64,000 nucleotides of DNA from Bacteroidota bacterium (GTDB lineage: Bacteria; Bacteroidota; Ignavibacteria; Ignavibacteriales; Melioribacteraceae): positions 62,001 through 126,000 of the forward strand of contig JAHJUE010000005.1 of NCBI GenBank assembly GCA_018829205.1, written 5' to 3'. Positions 29,239 to 38,448 of the stretch are shown here, in pieces (position 1 is the stretch's first letter; each line of letters begins with the position of its first letter). The notes below the pieces were generated by a model, which saw only the letters and a list, made by a program, of their open reading frames with translations, made no database searches and was not told the DNA's origin. The translations under genes and the position numbers were made by a program.

Positions 29239-31599
29239 ATGAAAAAGCTTTTAATTTTATTTCTTCTTTTTATTTATCCTTTCATTTTATTTTCTCAGTC
29301 CGAAAAAGGTATTATAACAGGCAAGGTACTAATTCATTCAAACGGCGAACCTCTTTATAACTGCAATATTTTTATTGAAGATATTTTCAGAGGAACTGTT
29401 TCGGATTCATTAGGTAAATTTTCTTTTGAACTTCCGCATAATTTATACAAAATTAGATTCAGTTATGTCGGGTTTGAAACGGTTATAAAAGAAGTAAAAT
29501 TAAATAAGGAAAATCCCGGAGTTCAATTTATTGTATACATGAAGCACAAATCCTACAATGAAAAAGAAGTCACGGTTACTGCTGAAAAAAATACTCCTTC
29601 AACAATTATTCAAAATATAAAATCAAAAGACATTCAGAAAATGCCCAATATGTTTAGTGATCCTGTCCGGAGTGTTCAGGTATTTTCGGGGGTTGCAACA
29701 AACAACGAATTAAGCAGCAGCTACAATGTACGCGGCGGAAGCTACGAAGAAAATCTAATTTATTTAAATGGATTTGAAATTTACAGACCGTTTCTTTTAC
29801 GAAGCGGCGCAGAAGAGAATCAGTCGCTGATTAATCCCGATATGGTGGATGAACTTTCATTCTTTAACGGAGCTTTTCCCGCAGGATACGGGGATAAAAT
29901 GTCATCAGCTCTCGAAGTATCTTACAAAAATGAGCATTCAGAAACGTTAAACGGAAAGTTAAGATTCGATTTTCTGAACAGCGGTATTACGATTTCTAAA
30001 AAACAAAACGGTATAAATTTTTCGGCAGGTATTAGATACGCATACCCTAATTTATTTTTAAATAATCTTCAGACTCAAGGAGACTACCGTCCGTCATTCT
30101 CTGACTTTCAGCTTCTGGCTAATTATAAAATAGATGAAAATGAAAAATTTGAGACTTTCTTTCTGTACGCTAATAATAAATATGATTTAACTCCCAGCGA
30201 ATGGATTGGACATTTAAAAACAGACCGCGGTGCCGAGTATAATCAAATTACAATTGATTACGAAGGCGAAAGAAATTATAATTTTAACACCGGACTGGCA
30301 GGAGTAAAATTTTTAAAATCCATAAGCGGTGAATTAAATTTTAATATAGCCGCTTCATTATTTTTTACCGATGAAAATGAAGGAACAAATTTAACAGGGG
30401 ATATATTTTACAGCCCGGATGCGAACAGGCCCGAGGAAAATAAAGAGTTTGTAAAAACCAGATATGAAAGAAATGATAATTCACTGAAATTTTTGTCATA
30501 TAATTTTAAACCGGAATTGATTTATTCATTCGGCAGCAATAAAATTATTTTTGGTGCCGATTTAAGATTAGTAAATGTTAAAAATAATGTTGACGAAAAA
30601 TTGTTTGAAATATCCGAAAACTCTTATCAAAAATTCCCCGAAATAAAAAATACAGATCACTCATATAACATTAATTCATTTGCTCTTTATTCGCAGAGCA
30701 AAATTCAATTATTAAATAATTTATCGGCCGATATAGGTTTAAGATACTTGTACTATAATTTCACAAAGGAAAGTCTGATTAGTCCAAGATTAAGTTTCTC
30801 TTATTATGCAGATTCGAGTCAAACATTTAGTTTCAGCTGGGGGTATTACTATCAGCCTCCATTTGTAAACGAGTTAAAATACAGATCTAATCCTGAAAGC
30901 GGCAATATGAAATCACAGCTTGCGGTACATTACGTTTTCGGATGGGAATATTATTTTAAAGAAAAAGTAAACCTTCAGGTTGAGGCTTATTATAAAATGC
31001 TTGAAAATATTTACCCGTTTTATTTCGAAAACATTAAAATGATATATTTAGATAAATACAGCACTGAAGGTTATTCATTCGGGTTTGATGTAATGTTTAA
31101 AGGGGAAATTGTTAGAGGAATTCAAAGCTGGCTCGGTTACAGTTACTTGAACTCACAGGAAAAGTTTACTGGAAGTGATATGCCGTATAGAAGAAGACTT
31201 CTCGACCAGACGCATACATTTCAGATTTATCTTCAGGACAGATTCCCGAAACACTCTAACTGGCAGTCCCACTTAAAATTTCTATTCGGCAGCGGATATT
31301 TATTTAATCAAAGAAGAATTGAAACGAATCAGGAAACAGGGCAGAATCAGCTTGTTGTCGCTTTCGACAATCCGCAGGAATACCTGATTTATCTTCGCGT
31401 GGATATGGGATTATCGGCTGAGTTTGAAATAGCGGGCAATAAATTAATGTTTATGGCAGAAGTGCTTAATGTTTTTAACCAGTATAATATAGCGGGTTAC
31501 GAATGGATTCAAATATTCAGCGATTATAATCAGCCGCTGCGGATTCCGCAGGTGTTAAGTAAAAGATTTTTTAATATTAGAGCAGAATACAGTTTTTAA
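29239..31599 (+). CDS. TonB-dependent outer-membrane receptor
   Basis: A 786-residue receptor with a signal peptide (MKKLLILFLLFIYPFILFSQ). A carboxypeptidase-regulatory-like domain spans about 23-110 (GIITGKVLIHSNGEPLYNCNIFIE, RFSYVGFETVIKEV). The TonB plug follows (MPNMFSDPVRSVQVFSGVATNNELSSSYNVRGGSYEENLIYLNGFEIY), then a barrel ending RAEYSF with a terminal phenylalanine. The substrate is unknown. About 165 bp precede it without a gene. It differs from the receptor at 12017 in length and in lacking an adjacent PorV-like gene. Confidence 0.93.
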   Translation: MKKLLILFLLFIYPFILFSQSEKGIITGKVLIHSNGEPLYNCNIFIEDIFRGTVSDSLGKFSFELPHNLYKIRFSYVGFETVIKEVKLNKENPGVQFIVYMKHKSYNEKEVTVTAEKNTPSTIIQNIKSKDIQKMPNMFSDPVRSVQVFSGVATNNELSSSYNVRGGSYEENLIYLNGFEIYRPFLLRSGAEENQSLINPDMVDELSFFNGAFPAGYGDKMSSALEVSYKNEHSETLNGKLRFDFLNSGITISKKQNGINFSAGIRYAYPNLFLNNLQTQGDYRPSFSDFQLLANYKIDENEKFETFFLYANNKYDLTPSEWIGHLKTDRGAEYNQITIDYEGERNYNFNTGLAGVKFLKSISGELNFNIAASLFFTDENEGTNLTGDIFYSPDANRPEENKEFVKTRYERNDNSLKFLSYNFKPELIYSFGSNKIIFGADLRLVNVKNNVDEKLFEISENSYQKFPEIKNTDHSYNINSFALYSQSKIQLLNNLSADIGLRYLYYNFTKESLISPRLSFSYYADSSQTFSFSWGYYYQPPFVNELKYRSNPESGNMKSQLAVHYVFGWEYYFKEKVNLQVEAYYKMLENIYPFYFENIKMIYLDKYSTEGYSFGFDVMFKGEIVRGIQSWLGYSYLNSQEKFTGSDMPYRRRLLDQTHTFQIYLQDRFPKHSNWQSHLKFLFGSGYLFNQRRIETNQETGQNQLVVAFDNPQEYLIYLRVDMGLSAEFEIAGNKLMFMAEVLNVFNQYNIAGYEWIQIFSDYNQPLRIPQVLSKRFFNIRAEYSF

Positions 31600-31626
31600 T
31601 AAAATGAGGAATAATAAATTATTACA

Positions 31627-32022
31627 TTAGTTGCGCATTAAAGCTACACGAAATGGGAATAATTCAGCGCTCATAATTTTTTCTTTTACGGCCGGATCTT
31701 CATTCATAAAAATTTCGGCTTCTTTAATGTTTGCAGCTTCAAATATAACAATGCCAAATTGACTTTCATCCGAGTTTATAGTTCTTCCCGCAATTATAAC
31801 GGTTCCTTTTTCCGTTAATTCTTTAAGCCTTTCAAAATGAATTTTTACAATATTGTTTTCTCTTTCCGTCCAATTATTTTCATCCAGCAATGAAGGAATT
31901 AATTTTAATTTATAAATAAACTGATTATTGCCGTTAAGGTTTGTTTGTCCGCAAATTTCTGAAGAAAGAAGTGTGCTGAATGTAATAAATAGTGCTGTAA
32001 CTAATAGAATTTTCTTATTCAT
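31627..32022 (-). CDS. Exported YciI-like domain protein
   Basis: About 131 residues from the preferred ATG at 32022 (the frame opens eight codons earlier). An N-terminal signal peptide (MNKKILLVTALFITFSTLLS) is followed by a YciI/dimeric-barrel domain: VKIHFERLKELTEKGTVIIAGRT, FGIVIFEAANIKEAEIFMNEDPAV, and AELFPFRVAL. The histidine and aspartates typical of the fold are present. The signal peptide is unusual for YciI proteins, which are mostly cytosolic, but periplasmic versions exist in this group. Function is unknown. It is convergent with the TonB receptor gene. Confidence 0.8.
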   Translation of the reverse strand: MNKKILLVTALFITFSTLLSSEICGQTNLNGNNQFIYKLKLIPSLLDENNWTERENNIVKIHFERLKELTEKGTVIIAGRTINSDESQFGIVIFEAANIKEAEIFMNEDPAVKEKIMSAELFPFRVALMRN

Positions 32023-32273
32023 TTTTTTCTCTTTTATTTTGTGCAAAGTTTCAATAAGCTTTTTATCAGGTTTAATATATTGAAAATGCGGAAAAATTAG
32101 AAATCAATTCAACTTCGGCCAGGGCTGGGCAACTGGTAAAAGAATTAAATAATTTTGGTAAACTAAAAATTGAACTTAATATTAATAATTATTTTTAGAT
32201 AGAAATTCTTAATCACAATTGAAAAAATGAGAGAGAAAACAACTTAATAATATTTTTATTAAAAATGCCTTTC

Positions 32274-32304
32274 TTGACACCCGCTGCTTGTTTCTATATA
32301 TTTG
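32274..32304 (+). promoter_or_regulatory. FCB-type promoter of the M16 peptidase gene
   Basis: TTG at 32274-32276 and TATATTTG at 32297-32304 are separated by 20 bases, matching the Bacteroidota sigma consensus TTG-N17-23-TAnnTTTG. The promoter ends 23 bp before the peptidase ATG. Confidence 0.75.
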
Positions 32305-32327
32305 TCCCTCAAAATTGAAAGTAATAA

Positions 32328-33569
32328 ATGCATAATGTACAAATAACAAGACTTCACAACGGTATCCGGGTAATATCCGAAAACGTAACTCATATAAAAT
32401 CTTTTTCACTTGGATTCTGGTTTGATACCGGATCTCGCGATGAAAACCCGCGTAATAACGGTATAAGCCACTTTATTGAGCATATGCTTTTTAAAGGCAC
32501 AAAAAACAGAACGGCGCGTAAAATATCCGATGAAATTGAATCTTTAGGCGGTTATTTAAATGCATTTACATCAAAAGAACAAACATGTTATTACGGAAGA
32601 GGGTTAGCTCAAAATATGCCCAAAACATTCGAAGTATTGGCCGATATGGTATTAAATCCTCTTTTTAAAAATAAAGATATTAAAAAAGAAGCAAATGTTA
32701 TTATCGACGAACTGAAAGATATTGAGGATTCTCCGGAAGAACTTATATTTGACAAGTTCGAAGAATCCATATTCAGAGGCAATTCTCTTCATTATCCGAT
32801 TATAGGAACGGAAAAAAATATACGGGCTTTTTCGCAGAATGATTTATTTGATTATATAAGCAAGCAGTACGGATTTAATAACTTGTATATTGTTGCTTCC
32901 GGACTTGTGGATCATGATAAGCTTGTATCTTTAACGGAAAAATATTTCGGGAAACTTTCGCATAAAATAAGCAAGAAGAGAAAAAACTTCGGAGGCGCTG
33001 TACCTGAATCTAAATTTGTATATAAAGATATTCAGCAGGTGCATGTTATTTTAGGAAGAACATCATACGGATTCAACAGCAGAGAAAGAACTGCGGTAAG
33101 CGTGTTATCCCAGATTTTGGGAGAAGGGAGCAGTTCTCGGCTTTTTCAGGCGTTGCGCGAAAGAAACGGAATTACTTATTCAATAAATTCTTTCCTTAAT
33201 TCATTTTATGATGTTTCAACCTTTGGTTTATACTTTTCAACAAACGAGAAACTTGTAAAAAAAGCTTTAAATATTGTCAGCTCAGAATTTGAAAAAATGA
33301 AAAATAAAAAAATAAGCGATAAAGAATTGAAACGCGCAAAAGAGTCGTTAAAAGGAAGTATCCTAATGAGCCTTGAAAATACGACAAATAGAATGATGCG
33401 TATTGCTCAATCGGTTATTTTATTTAATCGCCTTAAGACTGTTGAAGAAACAGTATCTGAAATTGAAGCCGTAAATAAAGAAAAAATTCTGGAACTCTCC
33501 AATTTGCTTCTTGTAGAAAACAACATGAACAAAATTATGATCAGTTCTAAAAATCATTTAATTAACTAG
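32328..33569 (+). CDS. M16-family zinc metallopeptidase (processing-peptidase type)
   Basis: A 413-residue protein with the inverted zinc motif H48-F-I-E51-H52 (ISHFIEHMLFKGT) and the third-ligand region KKEANVIIDELKDIEDSPEE downstream. The C-terminal half (LSQILGEGSSSRLFQALRERNGITYSI) is the second M16 domain with the conserved substrate-contact R/Y. No signal peptide is apparent, so it is likely cytosolic or peripherally located. Relatives include mitochondrial processing peptidase beta and B. subtilis MlpA; substrates are peptides. It has its own promoter and no Shine-Dalgarno. Confidence 0.93.
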   Translation: MHNVQITRLHNGIRVISENVTHIKSFSLGFWFDTGSRDENPRNNGISHFIEHMLFKGTKNRTARKISDEIESLGGYLNAFTSKEQTCYYGRGLAQNMPKTFEVLADMVLNPLFKNKDIKKEANVIIDELKDIEDSPEELIFDKFEESIFRGNSLHYPIIGTEKNIRAFSQNDLFDYISKQYGFNNLYIVASGLVDHDKLVSLTEKYFGKLSHKISKKRKNFGGAVPESKFVYKDIQQVHVILGRTSYGFNSRERTAVSVLSQILGEGSSSRLFQALRERNGITYSINSFLNSFYDVSTFGLYFSTNEKLVKKALNIVSSEFEKMKNKKISDKELKRAKESLKGSILMSLENTTNRMMRIAQSVILFNRLKTVEETVSEIEAVNKEKILELSNLLLVENNMNKIMISSKNHLIN

Positions 33570-33655
33570 CCTATATTTTTACAAAGAATTGCGGACAGCA
33601 AGTCCTTATTAACCGAATATTTAATTGGGAACTGACAATTAGATTTTTTAAATTT

Positions 33656-35350
33656 ATGCCCCTCAAAAATGTTATGGATAAAATTATTAATAAATATCTA
33701 CAATTATTATTGTTAACGGTATTGCTTGTCTCTTCTGCCCAAAGCCAGAGGATGCCGTTGTATTTAAAAGCAAAAGCGCCGGAATATATTCTTTCCGATA
33801 GCGAATTTGAAGTTTCTCTGCTGTTAAGAATGTTTGATCTTAACGCAGATGAAATTGTGCTTCATATTCTTACTTCGGATGCTGTTGATTTGAGAGGAGT
33901 AAAAGTTAACGGCAAACAAAAAATATTCAGCTTAAATAAAAGCGGCAGATTTAAAAAAAGTTTTGATATAAGATTCGATTTAAAAGACAATTTTACAAAT
34001 TATGAATCCTTTTTAAACATCGGTTTAAATTTAATCTCGGCCAAATACGAAAGTTCGAAAATAGATTTTAAAGTAGACTATGTTAAAAATAAAAAAATAA
34101 TCCGCACATACTCAGCCGATGATTTCGGAAGTTCTGAAAAAGCAATAAATAAAGTTAATTTTAACTTTTATAAACCTCAGAAAACCCCGGGCAAGTCAAT
34201 ATTATTAAAACAAGATTCGGAAATTAAATTTTCATTTAATGATAAAAAAGAAACATCAAACTTTTTGGTCGAATTCTGGGGAAGAATTGATAATCCTTCA
34301 GATAAATTTTTAAGTTTTATAAACGGAAGCGGTAAAGATACAATCGTATCAATTAACATAAATGAAAACAAAATTTTATCCGTTAAGGATATTGATAAGA
34401 TTAAGTTTATTAAAGAATATTTTGTTTCAAAGAACGCTTGGTATCATTTTTCTTTGTTTATTAATATTAATAACTCATCAGCCGATATATATATTAATGA
34501 TGATCTGATCCTATCAATAGAAATAGGCAGTGCGTTTGTCGTTAATAATTTCGAAGTGATGTTTAATAATTCTTCGGCTGGTAAAATTGAAATTGACCAG
34601 CTTAAAATATGGGAGTTTAATAACACGCCCAGATTATCATTAGCCAATAAGAATTATGAATACTATGCGGCAGATAGTTCCAGATTATTTTTAAATCTTT
34701 CATTTAATGATGAAAATCAGATTAGAAATTTTAATTCCGCCGAAGCATCGCTAAGTTTTAAAGGTATTTCTTTTAAAAATTCAACGGCTCCTATATTTTC
34801 AAGGGCACCGGAATTAAACGCGTATTTATATAACGGAATATATCAGTTAGAATGGAAAAACAATTCGAGAAAAGACGCTGATTATTTTGAACTCGAAAAA
34901 TCAATTGACGGAAATAATTATAAGAAAATTTTTGAAACATTTGCTTCAAACGATCCAGAAAAAATTTATTACTTTTCGGATCATAAAGATGTATCAAATG
35001 ACGTAATATATTATAGAGTTAAACAAATAAATAAAGACCGCTCCTTTGTTTATTCGGTAAGTCTCAAAATCGGTCAAGGCGAAATTAAACTATTTAATCT
35101 TGGTCAAAACTATCCCAACCCTTTTAATCCCCAAACTACAATATCAATTGAAATGCTTGAAGCGTTTGAAGTTGATATTTATGTTTATGACATAGTCGGC
35201 GAAAAAGTCGCCGTACTTAATAAAGGTGTATTAAGTCAGGGTATTCATACCTTTGCATTTGACGGATCAAACCTTCCCTCCGGTATATATTTCTGCGAAG
35301 CAAAATCGGAAAAATCTACAGATGTTAGAAAAATGATTTTGGCAAAATAG
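33656..35350 (+). CDS. Secreted protein with LamG-like domain and type IX secretion sorting domain
   Basis: A 564-residue exported protein. The likely true signal peptide begins at residue 6 (MDKIINKYLQLLLLTVLLVSSAQ), so the start may be 33671. A concanavalin/LamG-like sandwich (about 190-320; FLVEFWGRIDNPSDK, WYHFSLFININNSSADIYIN) follows. A fibronectin-like segment spans about 385-475. The final part is a T9SS sorting domain (LGQNYPNPFNPQTTISIEM...YVYDIVGEKVAVL). It lies immediately upstream of comM (57-bp gap) and has no obvious functional link to it. Confidence 0.85.
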   Translation: MPLKNVMDKIINKYLQLLLLTVLLVSSAQSQRMPLYLKAKAPEYILSDSEFEVSLLLRMFDLNADEIVLHILTSDAVDLRGVKVNGKQKIFSLNKSGRFKKSFDIRFDLKDNFTNYESFLNIGLNLISAKYESSKIDFKVDYVKNKKIIRTYSADDFGSSEKAINKVNFNFYKPQKTPGKSILLKQDSEIKFSFNDKKETSNFLVEFWGRIDNPSDKFLSFINGSGKDTIVSININENKILSVKDIDKIKFIKEYFVSKNAWYHFSLFININNSSADIYINDDLILSIEIGSAFVVNNFEVMFNNSSAGKIEIDQLKIWEFNNTPRLSLANKNYEYYAADSSRLFLNLSFNDENQIRNFNSAEASLSFKGISFKNSTAPIFSRAPELNAYLYNGIYQLEWKNNSRKDADYFELEKSIDGNNYKKIFETFASNDPEKIYYFSDHKDVSNDVIYYRVKQINKDRSFVYSVSLKIGQGEIKLFNLGQNYPNPFNPQTTISIEMLEAFEVDIYVYDIVGEKVAVLNKGVLSQGIHTFAFDGSNLPSGIYFCEAKSEKSTDVRKMILAK

Positions 35351-35407
35351 AATTAATTTATTAATTTCAAATAGTTTTAGTTCAATATAAAGATATTTGA
35401 AAATTAT

Positions 35408-36265
35408 ATGTTTTCTAAAATCATTTCAGCAGCTACTTACGGTATTAACGGTTATATAATTGAAGTTGAAACCCACTGTGAAAAGCAGATACCCGGTTTC
35501 ACCGTAGTAGGGTTACCCGATAGCGCGGTAAAAGAAAGCCGTGAAAGAGTAACCGCAGCAATTAAAAACAGCAATATTGAATTTCCCCTAAGAAAGATAA
35601 CTGTAAATTTAGCGCCTGCCGATTTAAAAAAGGAAGGCAGCGGGTTTGATCTTGCAATTGCTATAGGAATACTTTCTGCCGGTGAAAAAATAAACTTCGA
35701 TAATTTGAGTGAGTATTTATTTATAGGAGAACTTTCACTTGACGGTTCTCTTAGGAGAGTGAAAGGTGTTTTGCCTGTTGTGCTGAAAGCTAAACAGGAA
35801 GGAATAAAAAAAATTATACTACCGGTTGATTCGGTTAAAGAGGGTTCAATTGTTGACGATGTTTTAGTATTCGGCTTAAAAAATCTTGTTGAAGTTATTG
35901 ACTTCTTAAAAGGTAAAATATTAATTCAGCCTTCCAAATCGGATAAGAACAAACTTTTCTCGCAGATAAATAGGTACAAGCTAAATTTTTCGGATGTTAA
36001 GGGACAGGAAAATGTAAAACGAGCCTTGGAAGTGGCCGCCGCTGGCGGGCATAATATATTAATGATCGGTCCGCCCGGATCGGGAAAAACAATGCTGGCA
36101 AAAAGATTTCCTTCAATACTTCCTCCGCTTTCTTTTGATGAAGCTATTGAAACGACTAAAATTCATTCAATTGCAGGAATACTGCCTAAAGAAATTCCAA
36201 TAATAACCGAGAGGCCTTTCCGCAGTCCGCATCACACGGTATCCGATGCTACACTGTCACAATAG
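35408..36265 (+). pseudogene. comM: comM/yifB 5' part, interrupted by the integrative element
   Basis: This is the first 281 codons of a YifB/ComM-type Mg-chelatase-like AAA+ ATPase, ending in four element-encoded residues and a stop. It has the N-terminal domain ([44 protein letters not shown]). Walker A is [13 protein letters not shown] at about 222-234, and [14 protein letters not shown] follows. Native sequence stops at 36249. Walker B and everything after it lie beyond the insertion at 47906-48602. ComM is a hexameric helicase that extends branch migration during natural transformation. The truncated product lacks the residues needed for ATP hydrolysis. Confidence 0.95.
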
Positions 36266-36266
36266 G
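36245..36266. other. attL: left junction of the integrative element
   Basis: comM sequence runs up to the shared core GATGC (36245-36249). Element sequence begins at 36250 with a T, followed by the arm ACACTGTCACAATAGG (36251-36266). The arm is the inverted partner of a sequence at the other end of the element (47881-47896), which marks this as half of an attP-type site. Confidence 0.85.
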
Positions 36267-36497
36267 AATTCGATTTTGTTGCTTTCCTTACTGTTTTACT
36301 ACAAATTCGAGCCTTTTAGGAGAATAGATAAAACTTATACCCAGAGAAATGTATAGCTACTTGAAAAACTATTGTTGGATCTCGGCTAATGATTAAATAA
36401 GGCGGTTCAGAAATGTTTTTGATTGATTTTTGAATTTTAGAATCATCGTTCAATATCAGATGCAAAAAAGTAGAACAATGTTTATTTCTAAATAAAA
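36266..36497. other. Left-end non-coding region of the element
   Basis: A 232-bp region without a supported gene. In the excised circle the recombinase frame would continue through 36250 to about 36355 before meeting a stop. Otherwise I see only AT-rich sequence. Confidence 0.5.
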
Positions 36498-36935
36498 CTA
36501 TCTCCTGTTTTTACCTATTTCAAAATGATTGCCTTTTATAGCAACTATATATATTGTTTTAACCGATTCAATTAAAAAAAAGAATATCCTATCACTACCC
36601 GTTAATTTAATTTCGTACAGTTCAATATCATTATCTAAACCCTTAAAAAGTTTTTGATATTCTCCAAGATTATAAATAGGTTGAATTGTAAATTTTAGAT
36701 TTCTAAAATCTTCAAAAGTGTACAATTTCATCCCTACGTCTTTTATTGTGGAGAGTACTTTTATTGAACGGTTACCATGTAAAGACTCAATTTCACATAA
36801 TCTTTTATTATATTTTTCAAAAGAAAATACATAGGGTTTTGTTTCGTCGGATTCTTGATCTGAAGGTAATTGAGTTACAGAATCAGGGATAACTCCATCA
36901 TCTGATCTTTCAGCGACTTGTTGTGGGATTTCCAT
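36498..36935 (-). CDS. Putative toxin partner of the Panacea-domain protein (RelE-like C-terminus)
   Basis: A 145-residue protein encoded 7 bp downstream of the Panacea-domain gene on the same strand. The first ~45 residues are polar and acidic (SDDGVIPDSVTQLPSDQESDETK), probably disordered. The C-terminal half has a RelE/ParE-type look: GLDNDIELYEIKLTGSDRIFFFLIESVKTIYIVAIKG followed by a basic GKNRR end. This suggests an mRNA-cleaving toxin, but key catalytic residues cannot be assigned with confidence. The order antitoxin-like then toxin-like fits known Panacea pairs. The function is inferred from context and a partial motif. Confidence 0.55.
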   Translation of the reverse strand: MEIPQQVAERSDDGVIPDSVTQLPSDQESDETKPYVFSFEKYNKRLCEIESLHGNRSIKVLSTIKDVGMKLYTFEDFRNLKFTIQPIYNLGEYQKLFKGLDNDIELYEIKLTGSDRIFFFLIESVKTIYIVAIKGNHFEIGKNRR

Positions 36936-36942
36936 TTCAGTC

Positions 36943-37452
36943 TTATTTTGGTTCTGGTAATAAGCTAGAGTAATATTTTTTCATCTTTTTTCGAGTTATA
37001 ACATTATCAGAACTCTGATGAACGGATAATCCATCCCTAGCGTCAATCCATGGTTTTTCGGCATGAGTTAAGAGTTCTAAATAATTTGCATCTTTGCTTC
37101 CGTATACTCTCCAAACTTCATCTAATATTTTTTTTGTATCATTAGATATTTTAAAAGATTCATTTTCATCAACTTCGGTTATTGGATTATATCCAAATTT
37201 TTTGTATTTCTTATATACTGATCTTATTGCGGGTCCATGAACCCATGCTTCAAATGAATCATCGAACAATCTTTTATTTCTTAATACTAAAGACCATGCT
37301 TGAGCATAATAAAGCAGTTTTTGTAATTTTTTATTCGAAATTGGACGTTTTGAATTAATTCCTTTCTCAATAAAATAATCGCAAATACTATTAACACCAG
37401 GTATTTTTTTTACTTTTGTATTCATATCTATTTTTAGGGTTTCGTTTAACAC
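36943..37452 (-). CDS. Panacea (SocA/DUF4065)-domain antitoxin-like protein
   Basis: A 169-residue protein (a second ATG at 37425 is possible). It shows the Panacea core: ICDYFIEKG...PISNKKLQKLLYYAQAWSLVLRNKRLFDDSFEAWVHGPAIRSVYKKYKKFG, then ELLTHAEKPWIDAR. The KLQKLLYYAQ and E(A/V)W.HGP blocks are diagnostic of SocA/DUF4065. In toxin-antitoxin systems this domain neutralises many unrelated toxins. Other members work as proteolytic adaptors or phage proteins. The adjacent small gene makes the antitoxin role likely here. In a mobile island such a pair would help retain the element. Confidence 0.85.
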   Translation of the reverse strand: MLNETLKIDMNTKVKKIPGVNSICDYFIEKGINSKRPISNKKLQKLLYYAQAWSLVLRNKRLFDDSFEAWVHGPAIRSVYKKYKKFGYNPITEVDENESFKISNDTKKILDEVWRVYGSKDANYLELLTHAEKPWIDARDGLSVHQSSDNVITRKKMKKYYSSLLPEPK

Positions 37453-38048
37453 ATTGTCAAAACTACTGTAAATATTAAATTTTACCTCTTTAATACTATC
37501 TTTTGTCTATTTTTGTTTCATTTTAGAAAAATTTTTCCAAAAAAGTTAAATAAAAAATGATAACTTATTTAAATAATTTTATATTTTGCTTTAAGTAATT
37601 GCTAATAAAAGGAGGTAATTTGTATTAACACAGATTCAAAACCTATATTACCAGACACTCTATTGTAGCTAGAACTACGAAATAATTTCTCCCGACTGAA
37701 TTTCTTTTTTAATACAAATATTTCAATGCACCTATTTTATAAATGCAAAGCTGTCATAATAATAACCACTAATATCAACTTTCGCAAGAAAAAAATCAAA
37801 AAACTGATTTGTGGCAAGCAAGATATATTATTTGATTTGTTTTTTACAAGTCTTCGCTATTTCACCAACTTTTAAAAGGGATTTGACCGAAATTCTCTTT
37901 ATTAATTTTAAGTAGGAAGGTTAAGGAAACTATGAAAATGTTGCTTATAAAGTAAATTAAGTCATAAGAAATATTGAATAAATTTTAATTACACTAAGCT
38001 CAGTGTGTAGGAAATAAAATAATTCTGCTGTTTGTCTTTATTTTTTAC

Positions 38049-38094
38049 TTGACTTTTATCAAAAAACAATTTGCCCTATTGACTTTTATTAAAA
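38049..38094 (+). repeat. Direct repeat TTGACTTTTATYAAAA, 30 bp apart (operator-like)
   Basis: TTGACTTTTATCAAAA (38049-38064) recurs as TTGACTTTTATTAAAA (38079-38094). The start-to-start distance is 30 bp, close to three helical turns. The second copy contains the promoter's TTG box, so the repeat may be a binding site for a regulator such as the ParB-like protein encoded downstream. Confidence 0.6.
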
Positions 38095-38109
38095 TTTTTT
38101 TTATATTTG
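38079..38109 (+). promoter_or_regulatory. FCB-type promoter inside the element
   Basis: TTG at 38079-38081 and TATATTTG at 38102-38109 with 20 bases between, the same spacing as at 32274 and 48625. It would transcribe the hairpin region and the ParB-like gene. Confidence 0.7.
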
Positions 38110-38129
38110 TACTTTAAGTATAGTAATAT

Positions 38130-38345
38130 ATATGCTGACAATGTGACTGATCAACTCAGTCCTACCCAAATTTGAGATTTACACAAATCTTTAATTTGAG
38201 TGCCGTAAGACTTCTAAGAATCTGCACAAAGATTTTTAAGAAGTAGTAAACAAAACATTTGAGAGAGATAGTATTTACAATCAAGGCAGTATTGCGTCTT
38301 ATTTGTAAATCAAACAGAGTAAATATTATTCTGTAATTGGATAGT
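38130..38345 (+). ncRNA. Candidate structured leader or small RNA (four consecutive hairpins)
   Basis: Downstream of the promoter four hairpins occur in about 165 bases: ACTGA/TCAGT (38146-38160), AGATTT-ACAC-AAATCT (38175-38190), an imperfect CTTCTAAGAATCT/AGATTTTTAAGAAG pair (38211-38243), and ATTTACAA/TTGTAAAT (38273-38310). It matches no RNA family I recognise. It could be a long structured 5' leader of the ParB-like gene, an antisense-type RNA, or iteron-like DNA structure. Confidence 0.4.
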
Positions 38346-38448
38346 TATATCTTCTTTGACGTATTGATTGATTTCGCATCTAGAAAGAAAGTTGATTGCT
38401 AAAACAAGATAATTTGTTTATGTGTGACTTCTGATGAACTCATTTGCG

